The position numbers were made by a program, and so were the translations under genes. A model generated the notes under the pieces. It ran no database searches, had not been told where the DNA came from, and saw nothing but the letters and a program-made list of their open reading frames with translations. From Cynocephalus volans (taxonomy: Eukaryota > Chordata > Mammalia > Dermoptera > Cynocephalidae), in the NCBI RefSeq assembly GCF_027409185.1, contig NC_084469.1, positions 86,165,418 through 86,229,417 of the forward strand: a stretch of 64,000 bases of DNA, in the 5' to 3' direction. How positions within the stretch are numbered: position 1 is the stretch's first letter; every line of letters begins with the position of its first letter. This document shows, piece after piece, positions 22,011-34,094 of the stretch.

Positions 22011-23358
22011 TCTCAGTTTCGGTAAATATTTCAGTCTTGGAGGCAATTCACTGCTACAGTTATTAAGTAGATGCCAGTTTAGTTTTGTTGTTATTGTCAT
22101 GCTTCAGCATACCCTTCTTCTAGGACAAAATTAGTATTAGAATAAAGTGTGAGTCTATTGGCTTATTACAGACCAGTAAAGAATTGTTAAGACACATAAA
22201 TCTGAGCTGCACATTCCAGAGATTTCGATAGCACTTAATGCCGCTGCTTAAATACCCATGAAACACACTGTCTACTCCTGGAGTCCCAGACTCATTTGTG
22301 ATTTATTACTGGTGAGACACTTTGGAAGAGTCTAACCAGGAACATGAAGACCACGGAAGGGTGAGGGTATACTACATGGAGTGTCTACTACCCAGAACAT
22401 ACTAGGATACAAGAGAAAGATTTTCATGTCACCCTGCCCAACAGGGGGAACTCTATAAAGGTGGATCTCTATGCCGCAGAGGCAGCAAACTGCTAGACTT
22501 GTCACTGTCCGGGGGACTGTTTCCAACCTCATCGGAAGGGTTTCCCTCTTCTGGGGAGTGTAGTCTCACTGTTTCTGGATAGGGGTCCTTTAATGGGCAG
22601 AAAACAGAGAGCAACTTGGCTCCCCTAAGTTTTTGGAGTGACATTGACTGATTTCCATCTCTCTCCCAGAACCACTGAAATGAAAAGGTCTCATCAGAAT
22701 ATTCTGACAACAAATGCTCAGCTTCATTAATGACGTGTTTACCGTGTTTTTCTCACCTTCTGGCCAAGTGATAGCCTCGTGCTATTCCTATCTCTTTTGC
22801 TTCCCTATCTCTAAATACTCTGTTGAAAAAACCCATTTTGCTTAAAAGAACCAACCGTGCTTATGACTCAAAAGAGAATTATACTTGAGTTGTGGTTATC
22901 TTCACACTTTTATTTCTCTCATTGAAGTATTTTACAATTGTGAATACTGATTCTTTCATTGCTGGTTGACTTCTTTGTTTTCTTCATATTCAAATTAGAC
23001 CCTTTCATAATTTTCTGACTAAGTAGGAAAATTGATGGCATACCAGTATGCAGCCCAAATCAGCTGCACGTCTGGGGCATTCAGGTTTTTCTGGGATTTA
23101 GGACTCTTAACCAAATCTGGTTAGTCTTCCCTCTTATTTCTAACAAGTATGACTTGTATAAAGCGTGATTAAAATAAGCATTTAAATAAAAATCTTCACA
23201 CAATAGGTATTTTCTTATTACCTGTTAAAGAGAAACCTGCAAGGTGAAGAGGAGGGAAAAAAAATCTTTAAGCCCTTAAGTAAAGAAAGAAGTACTTATT
23301 AAGGCTTCTATTAAGAAATAACTGCAAAACACGGTTTTACAAATTTCTCAGACTGCAT

Positions 23359-23385
23359 AACAATGTCGCAAAACTTAATTTGCAT
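23359..23385 (+). promoter_or_regulatory. SOX-like and POU octamer motifs in close pairing
   Basis: AACAAT (23359-23364, within CATAACAATG) lies 13 bases before a perfect ATTTGCAT octamer (23378-23385). Both are cores for factors active in neural progenitors and glia. Short motifs occur by chance, so weight comes only from the repeat-free setting. Confidence 0.35.
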
Positions 23386-24825
23386 CACTTGATTCTTTTT
23401 TTGTTGAAAACTGGGTCAGTAGGGCCTGAGAAACTATTTTTTCAGATCTTAACCAATGAATTCTTCTTTATAAATCGCTGCTCTTAACATGATAGTAGTT
23501 CTGAATTCATCATAAAAAACCTTTTTACAGAGCCTCTTAGAACAGATCTCTAGAAGGAGGCTTACAATGAGTGGCAGAGTCGTCCTTTGTTATCTGATGT
23601 AATTCTTTGCAAAGGAGGATTGGGAACGGAGTGGCTGTTTAAAAATGTCTTGCTCAGACCGAGACGAAGAAGGGGTCAAGTTTGCAATCAAACAGTTATT
23701 GCCGAGATGGGCGACTGTCACTGGCTAGGCTAATGTGGGATGCAGCTGTTTGTTATGTGAGTAAAAGAATGTTTGAATCAGTGAACATGTGAAAATGATT
23801 CCAGTGAACCAGAAAATGTGTTTGTTCTTTGGCTCTCCAAACTGCTGAGAACCAAGCTTAAGATCAACTGCGAAAACTAGGACCTTTGACAAATTGAGAG
23901 GTCATATTTTCTAACAGAAAATGGACAAAACTAGTCACACAGATCACTTCCCCATCTTTTCCCTTTGTTTTGTTTTTGTTCTGTTGTTGTTTATTTGACT
24001 TCCCAATAATTTCACATCATAGTAGATGTCATTTCTGCTTCCGTGTGCAATGCAAAGAGAAACTATTTGGAAAGCAGCAGCTTGTAAATTTTACTCTTTT
24101 ATGACATTTAGAAAACAGGGTGACTGTTCTGATGCTTCCTCATTTCCTGCTTGCGTGCAAGCACTCTGATGGCATTAATCTTTGCATCTTTCCCTAAAAC
24201 CTCTTCTAAGACTGTATTTGGATCCTAGCTTTACTCTGAGTCAGAAAACGACCAAAGTTCTGTTTCTTCAGATTTTGCTTTGGAAATCACTCTCAGAATA
24301 ATTAAAACTTAATGTACTAAGAAACGATACTGTTCATTATATCCAACAGGGCAGTTACCTTCCGAATTCCCCCCTAATTTTGGAGTGGGGATAATTGAAG
24401 TGTTGATGGTGGGAAGGGGTAATTGAATGCTTTGACCCTCTGTTCATTAAATAAAGTCGGCTAAGTTACATGGTCAATGGAAAGCCAGGGAGAGATGCGA
24501 AGATGAAAATATCGTTAACCCCTACTACTTCTAGTATAATATTTTGAGATGGATAAGGATTATTTGATCAGCTGGGCTAAAAGCCTTGCAGGGTCCTCTT
24601 TTGTTGCCTGAGCCGCATTCCTGAAATGCTGGGTCTCCATCCTGTGTAGGCCCATTGACCACAGCATCAAAGGCCTTTATCCAGGGCTCCCTTGCATTTA
24701 CATCGGGTGTATAGTGATATGATAGATTTTCTTTCTTTTCCACCTCTTTTTCTCATGTGGCTCCCCCTCCCTGCCCCCATTCATGATAACCACTGCCTGC
24801 TCCACACAAACAAATCCAGGCACCC

Positions 24826-24927
24826 AAAAGAAGAAAAAAAAAAAAAAAAAAGAAAAGAAAAAAGAAAAAATTTAAGTCTGAGGATTAAGATCTTCTTCTT
24901 CTTCTTCTTCTTCTTTTTTTTTTTTTT
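24826..24927. repeat. Purine tract and complementary pyrimidine (CTT)n tract
   Basis: A 45-base A/G tract (24826-24870) is separated by 20 bases from a 37-base pyrimidine tract (24891-24927) made of about nine CTT units and a T run. The two are largely complementary, giving an imperfect inverted repeat able to form a hairpin or triplex. Confidence 0.8.
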
Positions 24928-24949
24928 GCTTGTGCATTCCAATTGTTCT

Positions 24950-26750
24950 TAAAATATTTGGCAATGTCAATTAGTAACTGAGCAGAGTTAGCTGATGAAC
25001 ACAATTTTCCAGTAGACTGAGCACCCTATTGTTGCCGAGCGAACAGCAGATTTCTGAGGTCATTATCATTCGCTGGTTGCTTGGCCCAGCTGCTTCCTGC
25101 TGCAAAAGCCAAACTTTATACTGGAGCTCGGGGATGGCTGCAGCAACAGGGGTCTGGGAGGGGGAAGAGAGGAGCTGGCTGCAGAGCCGAAGACAGTCAT
25201 TATCAGCAGAGGAAACAGAAAGTAAAAGTTTCCAGGCAATTGCAGGAAAACCAGCCTATCAGACTCCTTCCTCCTCTTCCTTTCCAACCACCTTCCACCT
25301 CCAGGCAGGGAATTAAAAGGACGAGGGGACACCCCCTCCCCCCGGGCATTGTGGCAACTAATCTCTTTGCTGAGCAGAACTTTGGAAAACAATAATCCCA
25401 TTTATAAATTTACTTAAAAAATGTTAACCCAATCTAAAAAGCATGTGAGTGATTCCCACATAGATGGTCTCCTTCATTTTTAATCCAAAAAAAGAAAAGA
25501 AGTAATTTTTTAGATAATATAAGTAACTTGAAATTAGTCAACTTGGGAATGACAAACAAGCCACATTATTTAATTTTCCAGGGGAAACTTTTGAGCAGAG
25601 AATCGTCTGAAATTCCTTGTAAAATCGAATTTAATGTCGAAGGCTCCCTCTACCTACCCAGCTTCCTTTTTCTCCTGTTCCCCCTCTGCCCCCCACCCCG
25701 GCCCCCTAATTTGGGAGCTGGTTCAGTGAGATGAAAAGCTGCATTTTTTTTTAAAGCTCAGCTGTGAAAGCTGAGCGCCATATGCAGCCCTTCCGTACCC
25801 GCCATGGAAGTGTGTGCAGGCGGCCACCGTGTTTGTGGAGATTTACGGAGGCTCAGCTCGTGTGTGCCGAAGCTGTGCCCAGGCGGACGCTGGCCAAGGC
25901 TCTTCCTTGAGCTGAGAGCTGAGGTGGCCGCCCGCCCAGACAAATATGCTGGCCCAGCCTCGGGCTGACTCCTGGGGAGTGTCAGGTGGGGCAAGGGTCA
26001 GAGGCCAGAGTGACCTCCCCCTGGCCTGTCCTCTCTCCGCTGGGTCCTGGGCTGGGTCTGTCCACTCCGGGCAAACTGCTGACTTTGGGATTAAAGTAGC
26101 TGTCAGATGCTGGTTACTTTGGGGCTGTCACATCATCTTCCTCCTTCCCTGGGAGCTGGACACTTACCAGCAGCTCCTTTTTATAAACTTCCCATCCACT
26201 CAGTGAACTTTTACCACCTTGCGTTTAGAGGCAGTTATTTGGGGATACTCAGTAACCCTCTGGGGCTTTGGCTGTCTCTTGTACCGCTTCACATGAAGCT
26301 AAATATCCCACTTCCTCCGGGCTGCCTGATGCGCTGTCACTTAGCATCTCAGAAATTATACTGGCTTTAAAAGTCTTCAAATTGGGAATGTGACATAAAA
26401 GTTGTGTGACATAAAATCCCAGAAGCAGAGCCCCTTCTGTGTTCCTGTCCATTCCCAGGACACCGTTTGGTATGTGGGGATTAGATTCTGGGCTGCAAGA
26501 TCACTCACCCTACCTTTGTTTACCCGATGGCCACTCTGCCCATCCTCAGGGTGGGCACTGCGTTGCCAGGGCTCCCCTCTTTCTCTCCATGCATGCTTTG
26601 AAGTACCCTGCATTCCTGTCCAACCAGCCCTCGGAAGCCCAGAGCTCGTGAGAGGCCTCACTGAGCTTTCCTTCCCCACGCATGTTAACCCAAAGAACAG
26701 AAACGTTCATTTACATCTAAATTTAATGATAATAAGGAAAACACAGATTA
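24950..26750. other. Intronic sequence, low in repeats
   Basis: No gene is recognised. The first part (25000-25780) includes CTATTGTTG, a SOX-type core, near 25026 and moderately GC-rich stretches. A short perfect hairpin, GCTCAGCT...AGCTGAGC, lies near 25756-25776. At 26390-26417 the unit TGTGACATAAAA is repeated 17 bp apart. Confidence 0.4.
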
Positions 26751-29680
26751 GCTAAGGACAGTTTACAATGAGGCAGAGAATTCAGCAGTTGATTTTCAAA
26801 ACAGAGAATGAAGCATTAGCTGCGTGATTCCCATGAACTTGAATGGGAGGTTCCCAACTCAGGTCCTGGCCTCCACCTTGGGTATGTTGGGGCTGGGATT
26901 AGCAGTTTGCTTTGCAAATAGCCACAGTGTGTCCTCTGCTTGATGGTTTGGCCAAAGCAGGGATCATGAGCTTCCAGGGTCTGTTTACTGTGCCTTCAGT
27001 TAACTGGGAACTTATGCCCAACGTGTTTTTAGCACTGCCAGGGGCCACTTGTGCAGAGCTGGGGCAGACCGTATTGGTGGGTGGCTGGGGCCAACCCAAA
27101 TCCCTTCTCTACCAGGGTGTTTATCCTTGAAATCCCTTCTCTGTTCTGAAGGTTCGTGCCCCCTCCTGAGAAGCGTACTCCTGGGAAGGGTCAGGGAAGA
27201 AAGGATCCTTGCTTTGCCCCTCAGCCGATTTTCTAGGTTAACCCCTGCCTCTGAGAGAAAGTTCTGATAGGTGTCCCTGATGTCTGAGAAGGTTGGGGAC
27301 AGGGCCAAGTTTCAACAAGCACCCTGCTTTACTGGCCCTCAAGATTCCATTGGGAATCCATTGGGGAAGAAGTGTGTTGGGAGCATTTGGAAGCATTCAG
27401 AGCCTGTGAACTCAGAGAAGTGTGCAGTTAACTCCATTAACCGTGGAGCTGTTTTGGAGCATTGATGGTAGGGGTGGAGAAACACCTGCAGAGATCAGAA
27501 GATTGGATTTGTGCAAACTTCCCAAATTCGTGATGATTGGGCTGGAACCTTTGCCATCTGTGACCCTTGGGCCTGTGTGCTGCCTTTCTGGGCCCTTCCT
27601 TTCCCTTTACTTCCCTCTCCTCTGTAGGCCTCTGAGGGGCGCATCTCCCCACAGTTGTTGACTGAGCCGGCACTTAAAGGAAAGAGGAGGGGGCTTGGCC
27701 AGGCTTGCAAATGCAGAGAGGAGAGGAAATCTCTAGGAGGGGCCCAGGGCAGAGGCTGGGTGGGCAGGTGGTGGGGAGACTCTGATCTCCCTGGGAAGTG
27801 AGCGTCGCTGCAGCTGAGAGGAGCCCTGGGTCCCCCTTGCCTTTTCCTGGCAGAATGGGGTGATGGCAACATTTACTTAAGCTGTGGAGTTTGGCACTGC
27901 CACAGCCAGGCGCCATCTGGAAAGCCCTTCTCAGAAAGCTATGGACCCTCCCCAAAGGAACTTAGGGGAGCAGGACTTGGGCAGAGTTTTGGGATTTTTT
28001 TCTTGGGCAGAACCTGAGCATCGAGGCACCTGAGCAAGGCTGGGGGTCCTCTGGGAGCCAGATAGCTAAAACAGGTCCTTCTTGGTGTACATGCAGGCTT
28101 TCTCTCTGCCAGCCTCTCCAGTTAATTCTTGAGCCAGGTCTCGTTTAGCTTTGCTTTGTCAGAGAGTATTCACTTTCCCGGGGCTGTATTTCCATCTATT
28201 TATTTTGTATTGCATTTTGCTTACTGTCTCTACCTAAGTCCTTGCATGTGGTGGACGTGATGGTGCAGAGGCAGCCATGACTGTCCTGGTTAGTTACTGA
28301 TACAACACTGTAATACCAGGGCAGATTAGCATAATGTCAGAAATGAATACTGTGCCTCTGAAGTGTGCTGGGGAGACAGGAGCTAGAACTTGGCTCATGA
28401 CAAACAGGGCCAAGCTAAGCACAGAGATTTGCCACCATCCTTTCCCTGATCCACATCTTCAAAAAAAACTACAGAATCCCAAAACAATGCATGTCTGAAC
28501 ACCATCAATAGCTACCTGATGGGTGGGCCAAGGCAGCACAGCAGCTGTGCTAAAAGCAAGGGCAGCAGTCCAGACAGAATGCATTCGCCTCCCGTCCCCA
28601 ATATCACCACCACCAAGAGAAAGTTGTCCGGGGCTTAGCTTCTTGTGGGACCCATTTCTTTGTTGCTGTGAGCCTTGGGGTTTTTGTGTGACATGTGGCA
28701 TGTGTCTGAGAAAAGTGAGAGACACAGCACAAGCTGACTCTTTGGCTGCGCTGCCCACCATGCCACATGGGGGGCCAACCCTCCTCTTACGGGTGCCCCG
28801 CCAGGATGCTGACGTGGATGTAGGCACGAGGTAGCGGGTCGTGGGTGGGCTTGGCTTGATAACCTCATCACTTGCTTTCAAAGGATGGGGTTGTTTTTCA
28901 GCTGTTCTTGGGAGGCAGTGTATACCTTTGGGGAACCTCCATATGTTTTTGCTCTGTGCCTTGGGTTCGGGGCATTGCACAGAGGAATCAGTTCTTCCTT
29001 TTATGGTGGCACTTGGTGGGACTGGAATTTTGGCCAATACTCTTTTCTTTCCTTTTGTTGGACTTCAATTCCAAAGCCATTTGATGCATGATAGAACAGG
29101 TCCCCACCATGGTGCTCTCTCCTCCTCTTCGTTAAAGTAATGTCCAGAGACTCTTAACTCGGTGGTTGTCATCTGTAGTTTTTGGACACCCTCAGTTGTG
29201 TTCAATCACCTTGAGAGGCATTTTGGAACACTTCCAACTTGTTACGTTGAGTTCAACATAAAATCTATGCAGTAGTTGTTTCCTTGAAAACCAACACAGA
29301 TATGTGCTTCTCTTTATTGCTAAATATATTTTGCTTAATTTGTTGCTAAAATATGTTTTAATTAAAAAAAAAACTTTTTAGCAATTTGCTCTGGAAAGTG
29401 GAAATGATCCCTCTTCTCAAAGCTGCTGTGTGACATCATAATCCCTTTTGAGGGAGGAGCTTTGGCAGGGTTTGTGTCCATTCCTAGCTGGGGGCCGACC
29501 CCTCAGAAATGACCTTACTGTAACCTTCAAAACCTTTCCACTCAATCTTCTCCTGGGGAGATTTTTACTGACTTTGTGGTTGGTGCTATTGTCTGCTGAC
29601 CTTTTAATTATTATTTTTTTACTATAAATTAATTCTTGTTCATCTTGGACATTTAGAAAATGCAGATAAGTAAAAATAAA
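26750..29680. other. Intronic sequence, nothing recognised
   Basis: About 2.9 kb without a repeat family or exon I can name. Several minus-strand frames of up to 192 residues (27495-29037) lack domains and splice context. The AT-rich stretch at 29230-29400 is low-complexity. Confidence 0.4.
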
Positions 29681-29689
29681 AATAATTTT

Positions 29690-29790
29690 TAAGTATGTAT
29701 ACCCACCACCACTCAGAGATAACCACTGTGAACATTTTAGTTCATACCTTTCCAGTTCTTTTTATACACCTAAAGATGTGTTTTGCAAAG
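29690..29790 (+). repeat. Old interspersed repeat fragment, probably LINE-derived
   Basis: 'accaccactcagagataacc', 'actgtgaacattttagttca' and 'cctttccagttctttttata' match a common mammalian repeat phrase. The family is not named with confidence. Confidence 0.4.
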
Positions 29791-29856
29791 AAAAAACAAA
29801 CAAAAACCCCAAAATCATACTGTCCAAAAATTTCTTTTGTCATTGAATATTCCATA

Positions 29857-30052
29857 CAAGGGTTAGCAAATTTTTCCTGTAAAGAGCCAGACAGAAAATA
29901 CTTTAGGCTTTGCAGGCCGTGGAGTCTGTGTAATAAACACTCAGTTCTGCCATAAATGAAAAGCTGTAATGATATTCCAACAGAACTTTACGTACGGAAA
30001 CAGGCAGCAGTCTGGATTTGGCCCCTGGGCTCTTGTTTGCAGACTTTTATGC
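29857..30052 (+). repeat. hAT-like non-autonomous DNA transposon remnant
   Basis: 'gggttagcaaatttttcctg', 'taaagagccagacagaaaat', 'actttaggctttgcaggccg', 'ttccaacagaactttacgta' and 'ctggatttggcccctgggct' follow a well-known mammalian DNA element whose ends form inverted 'gcaaacttttt/gtttgc' copies. Assignment to the Charlie group is from memory. Confidence 0.55.
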
Positions 30053-30097
30053 TATACTAATAATTATACTTTTTTTTTTTCAAGCTTCACACAAGTA

Positions 30098-30337
30098 CAG
30101 GTTCAGCATCCTTAATCCAAAAATCTGAAATCTGAAATGCTCCAAAATCTGAAACTTTTTGAGCACTAACATGACGCTCAAAGAAAATACTCATTGGAGC
30201 ATTTCAAATTCTGAATTTTCGGATTAAGGATGCTCAATGAGTAATTTTAATGCATCCAAAAAAAAAAAACCCCAAAAAACCCCCAAATCTGAAATGCTTC
30301 TGGTCTCAAGCATTTTGCATAAGGGATACTCAACCTG
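30098..30337 (-). mobile_element. Tigger-type (Tc1/mariner) non-autonomous element with TA duplication
   Basis: The left end CAGGTTCAGCATCCTTAATC and the right end (reverse complement CAGGTTGAGTATCCCTTATG) form a terminal inverted repeat, flanked by TA on both sides (30096-30097 and 30338-30339). Inside, a second inverted copy near 30210-30237 ('cggattaaggatgctcaa') pairs with the left end. The element therefore carries a nested palindrome of about 140 bp plus a third end-like segment. No transposase is encoded. A short A/C-rich insert lies near 30258-30282. Confidence 0.78.
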
Positions 30338-30754
30338 TAATAAGCTCTTTGAGGAAATATTAGAAATATAGAGAAAAAAAGAAAAAATCTGCATCTAAAA
30401 TGTTTTAGCTGATCCCCTAGCACTGAAATGAGGACTTGTTGCCATTTTTCCCTCTGAGAAGCAACGCTGGGGAGACCAGTTCTGCGGTGTCTGTGTGCTG
30501 GTCGTTCTGATCGCCCTCACAACTATTTCCTGAGGTGAACCGCCCAGCAGTAGTCTCTGGCCACAGGCAGCAACCCCAAGGCTGCAGGTAGGTGGGTGCT
30601 GCCCAGAAATGTGCTGCAGCAGTTTTGTCCTGTGCTGGCGTTTTCACTGTGAGAAAGTTCCTCCAAAGACTGCACTGAAATCTGTCTCCCTGGAGCTAGA
30701 TGGTTCCCTGTCACCAAGCTACTCTGTGACTCACTTGTTCCTTCATAAAAACAC

Positions 30755-30900
30755 TCATTCATTCATTCATTCATTCATTCATTCATTTTTTGAAGGATGA
30801 AATGCTTATTAAATAGATTCTGAACACCGAGCAATGCACCAGGTACTGGGGATCAATGATAGGCCGAGGTGCATCTCAGTGTCTGTGAGCTCACAGCCTG
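30755..30900 (-). repeat. (ATTC)8 microsatellite at the end of a minus-strand L2
   Basis: About eight pure ATTC units (30755-30787) are followed by 'tgcaccaggtactggggatc' and 'ctgtgagctcacagcctggg', the reverse complement of an L2 3' end. Confidence 0.8.
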
Positions 30901-30904
30901 GGGA

Positions 30905-31655
30905 AGCGGGACAAGTGACTCACACAGGGAGGTAGAGACTCGTATGTGGAAGGGTTTACCCCAGGGGCTGCTGGAGCTCCTTGATACCTACATTTGTTTC
31001 CAAGGGACCTGAAAGGGTTAAGGAACCTAAGTAACTCCTTTGACAAGGAGGAGTCACTCTTTTCCTCTGTAGAATGTGGCCAATCCTGGTGACTTCCTGG
31101 GGGCAGCAATCTTGCCTCCTCGGCCACTGTGGTTGGCTGTCATCCTCCCTCTCTGGCAGTAATCCACAGTCTAAATCAGTGTCTTGTTACACCCGAAGAG
31201 GCCTGGGTGTGTGGGTGGTGGGACAGAGAAGGGGACACTCAGGCAGAGTGACATGGCTGGCACCAGCCGGTGCTCTCCACCCAGAAGTTGGCTCTCTCCT
31301 GCCCTACTCCTTTTCTAGAAGAGGGGGTACCCTACTAGCAGACGAAGAGAACTAGAAAAAGCAGGTGTCTAACCCTCGTCCCTGGTCAGCAGTGTCCTCT
31401 AAAGTGTAAATTAGAAGGGCAGAATTATCATCTGGAAAGCCGTCCAGAGGAGGGGTGGCTGGGTTCTTTGTTACTGCACCTTGTGGCACTGGAGGCTGAA
31501 CCAAGCAGCCATTCCACACTGGCCACATGAAGCAGGATGCTCTGGGCTGTCACTCCGTCCTGGCCCCACCTAAGGTGCTCTCAGGGAAAGGGCTCAGGGC
31601 TCAGCTGGGGGTTCAGTCTGCTGTCATGGGTGGGGGATCATCAGTCTCACCCCTT
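30905..31655. other. Intronic sequence, nothing recognised
   Basis: No gene, RNA or repeat family recognised in this stretch. Confidence 0.4.
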
Positions 31656-32335
31656 GTGACTGTGTATGCACCTGTGTGTTCAATGCTCGTGTGTGTGTTG
31701 GGATATGGATATTTTGGTGTGACTGTGTTTGTGCTGCCTTGGGGTGGTGCTGCTGTATGTATATCTGTAAGTTGGCTTAATTTTTTGGACATAGGTTCCT
31801 GAGTGTGCATGTGTTGCTATGTGCTTGTGTGTATGTGTTTAAATATGTGCTGGTGGGTGTGTCTCAGGGTATGGAGGTATTGGTATGGGAGTGGATGTGC
31901 GTGTATTGGGTATGTGAATATGGGTGTGTGTACGGGTGAGGGTGGGTTGGGATGTGAATGTCAGTATGTGCTTGTGGGTATCTTGTGTGTGTTCGGATAT
32001 GGCATTCAGGTGTGCACATATGTTGGTGTGGCTGTGTGGTTTGGGGGAGAGTATATTTGTGTGCCGACACATGGGTTAGTAAAGGATAAGTATGTTGAGA
32101 TATATATCGTGGTATGTGGTGGTGTGTGTTGGTATAGGTGTCATGCTTTGTGTTGTGTGGTTGTGTGTACTGGGGAGTGCATTGGTGGGTGTCTGTGCAT
32201 TAGTAAAGATGTGTGTGTTGGAGTGTGTGTGTCTCTGTGTGTTTGCCTATGTTGGATCTGGTATTGGTGTGTGTGTTGTGTGGATAAGGTTGCATGTTTG
32301 TTGGGTAGGGTAATGGCTTATTATTATGTAGGGTG
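31655..32335. repeat. TG-rich low-complexity tract (about 680 bp)
   Basis: The plus strand is dominated by G and T with very little C and modest A, built from drifting TGTG, GGTGTG, TATGTG and TGGGTG words without a stable period. It looks like an old expanded and decayed TG dinucleotide or minisatellite. The strand bias removes stop codons and yields a Cys/Val/Gly-rich 196-residue pseudo-frame (31803-32393). Confidence 0.85.
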
Positions 32336-32634
32336 GGTGTGGCCTCCCCGAAGCATGGAGACCTTCAGGCTTCCTTGCAGGAAGAATAGGTAGCTGGGTT
32401 CTGAGCCTGGTTCCTCCACCTTTCCCAGAACCTTAGAGTATTGCTAATGGGGTCTTCCGTTCCTAATAGCTAGCTCAGCCTCTGGCAGAAGATCTGGCTC
32501 CTCGGGTGCAAGTTAGCAAATGCAGAAAGCCCTGCTTCCCAGCTTCTCACAGCCATGCCCTCTTGAAGAAGCTGAGGCCTGAGGCTCCGGGGCCCCAATT
32601 TAGGGGAGCTCTGTTCTGGAGCTCAGCCAGTCAT

Positions 32635-32775
32635 ATGCCTGGAATAGGACCACAAGCTCCATGAGGGTAGGAGTCGTGTTGTCCTCAGCTGTGTTTCTGT
32701 CTTGGTCCTGTGCCCAGAGCATGAAATACAGCAGTGTTCAGGGAATGCTCATCAACTTACACTGAAGGAGACAAG
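32635..32775 (+). repeat. L2 LINE 3' end
   Basis: 'accacaagctccatgagggt', 'aggagtcgtgttgtcctcag' and 'tgcccagagcatgaaataca' give the L2 3' end order. Confidence 0.7.
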
Positions 32776-32779
32776 ATGC

Positions 32780-34090
32780 TCTCTTTCAGCAAAAGGCCAC
32801 TTGCCCAGGAGCGAACCAGGACTCTCCCTCTAGGTACCAAAGAACCTAAAATCGTAGCACACAGCCTGGCACCATAGACCTGCAATGGGGATCATTGTGA
32901 GCTGGGCACATGTTCTGGTGCGTGAGGGAGCATGAGGACCTGAACTGGGGCACAGGGCATGGGAGCATGGCCCTGGAGCAAGCCCTCACATAAGACATTC
33001 AGTTGGCCACCAGCATGCATGGTACTCTCTCTCTGGGGGCAGCAATGACCTTGGCTCCATGTCTAGCTCCTCCTCCCTGATGACCACCCTGTTTCATGAG
33101 CTTCAGAGGTGGCTCTGGAAGTAGCAGTTTTCTCTCTTTCCTCCCTCTTCCTGGAGTTCATGGACACAGTAGCAGCTGCACCAACATGTGCCTGTTGGAA
33201 GCCAGGGCAGTGGGGGAGAGCCGTCAACAGTGGGCACCACATCTCGGTCTGCAGGGTGTTTAAAGGCTTATGCCAGGTTGCCAGCAGCCTGCAAAGTGAT
33301 CTTGAAGCTGCTTTGGGGTTTAGCTGGCCAAGTTCTATGGCCACTATGGATGACCTGGGGGTGCAGGCCCAGTGGGTGGGTTGTGTGCATAAGCCTTACT
33401 GAGCTCACCGCAAGGTGGGGACTTTAGAATAGTGCACAGTACAGTAGCAGCCAGTTGGGGGTGTCACTCTGGCCAAAGCCTGGGGGCCAGTGGGCGCTGG
33501 GCCCTTGAGGGGGTTCAGATAAAATGGCTTTCTGTGTCCTCTGTGTGCACCTGGCCTGGGAATCTCCTTTTCCTGAAACTCCAACACATCTACCAGTCAT
33601 TTCATAAAGTCAGAAAGAAGAAGTGTCAGGGGACAGGATGAGGTGGGTCTAGGCAGCCATGAATTTGACAAAAGTTTTCCTGGAAACCACGTGGAGCAAA
33701 GGGACCCACGTCATCTCCGCTTAGCTTCTCCTCCCGATTCATGGAGCCAGTGCTTTTGGAGTCAATTGTCCTTTTCTGGTTGGGAGTTGAGGAAGTGGAG
33801 GGAGGCCCCTGGGAGGGAGGGAGCAGCTTCCTCCAGGTGGGCTCCCTGTCCTTGTGTGAGCTCCTCACCAGGGAATGCGAGGCCCTGGAGGCTCCAGAGC
33901 CACCTTTGATAGCTGTGGCTCCTCAGGGCATTTGGATGGAACACGCTGGAAGCCCTGAGGGACGCAGCATTTTGGAAGGTGGGAAGCACCTGACAAGAAC
34001 TGGAGCCGTCAGTGATGGCGGGTGGGCAGATGTGTTGGCCCAGGCTTGGGAGCCACTGTGGAACCTCATCCCTTCCTGGCTCAGCGTCCT
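32780..34090. other. Intronic sequence, nothing recognised
   Basis: No gene or repeat identified. Overlapping plus- and minus-strand frames at 33109-34214 are moderately GC-rich but have no domain or coherent splice signals. Confidence 0.4.
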
Positions 34091-34094
34091 CCGA

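Larger units (their letters stand above)
21600..24820. promoter_or_regulatory. Large repeat-free block, candidate cluster of conserved non-coding elements
   Basis: Over 3 kb without a single recognisable MIR, L2, L1 or DNA element, although such fossils occur every kilobase or so elsewhere. AT-rich, with 'taatactgtaatcattctgc', 'aatcatgccataacaaatac', 'aatttgcatcacttgattc', 'caaacagttattgccgagat' and 'gatgcagctgtttgttatg'. These have the homeobox/SOX/POU/E-box flavour typical of vertebrate neural enhancers. A C-rich tract lies at 21968-22010. No coding potential is seen. Confidence 0.5.

Noticed and set aside
28459..29037. 192-residue minus-strand frame
   Set aside because: No recognisable domain or splice signals and no conserved-looking codon pattern; long frames of this size are expected by chance in 43 kb of intron.
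31803..32393. 196-residue Cys/Val/Gly-rich plus-strand frame
   Set aside because: It lies in the TG-rich low-complexity tract, where lack of C and A removes stop codons. No splice sites or domain.
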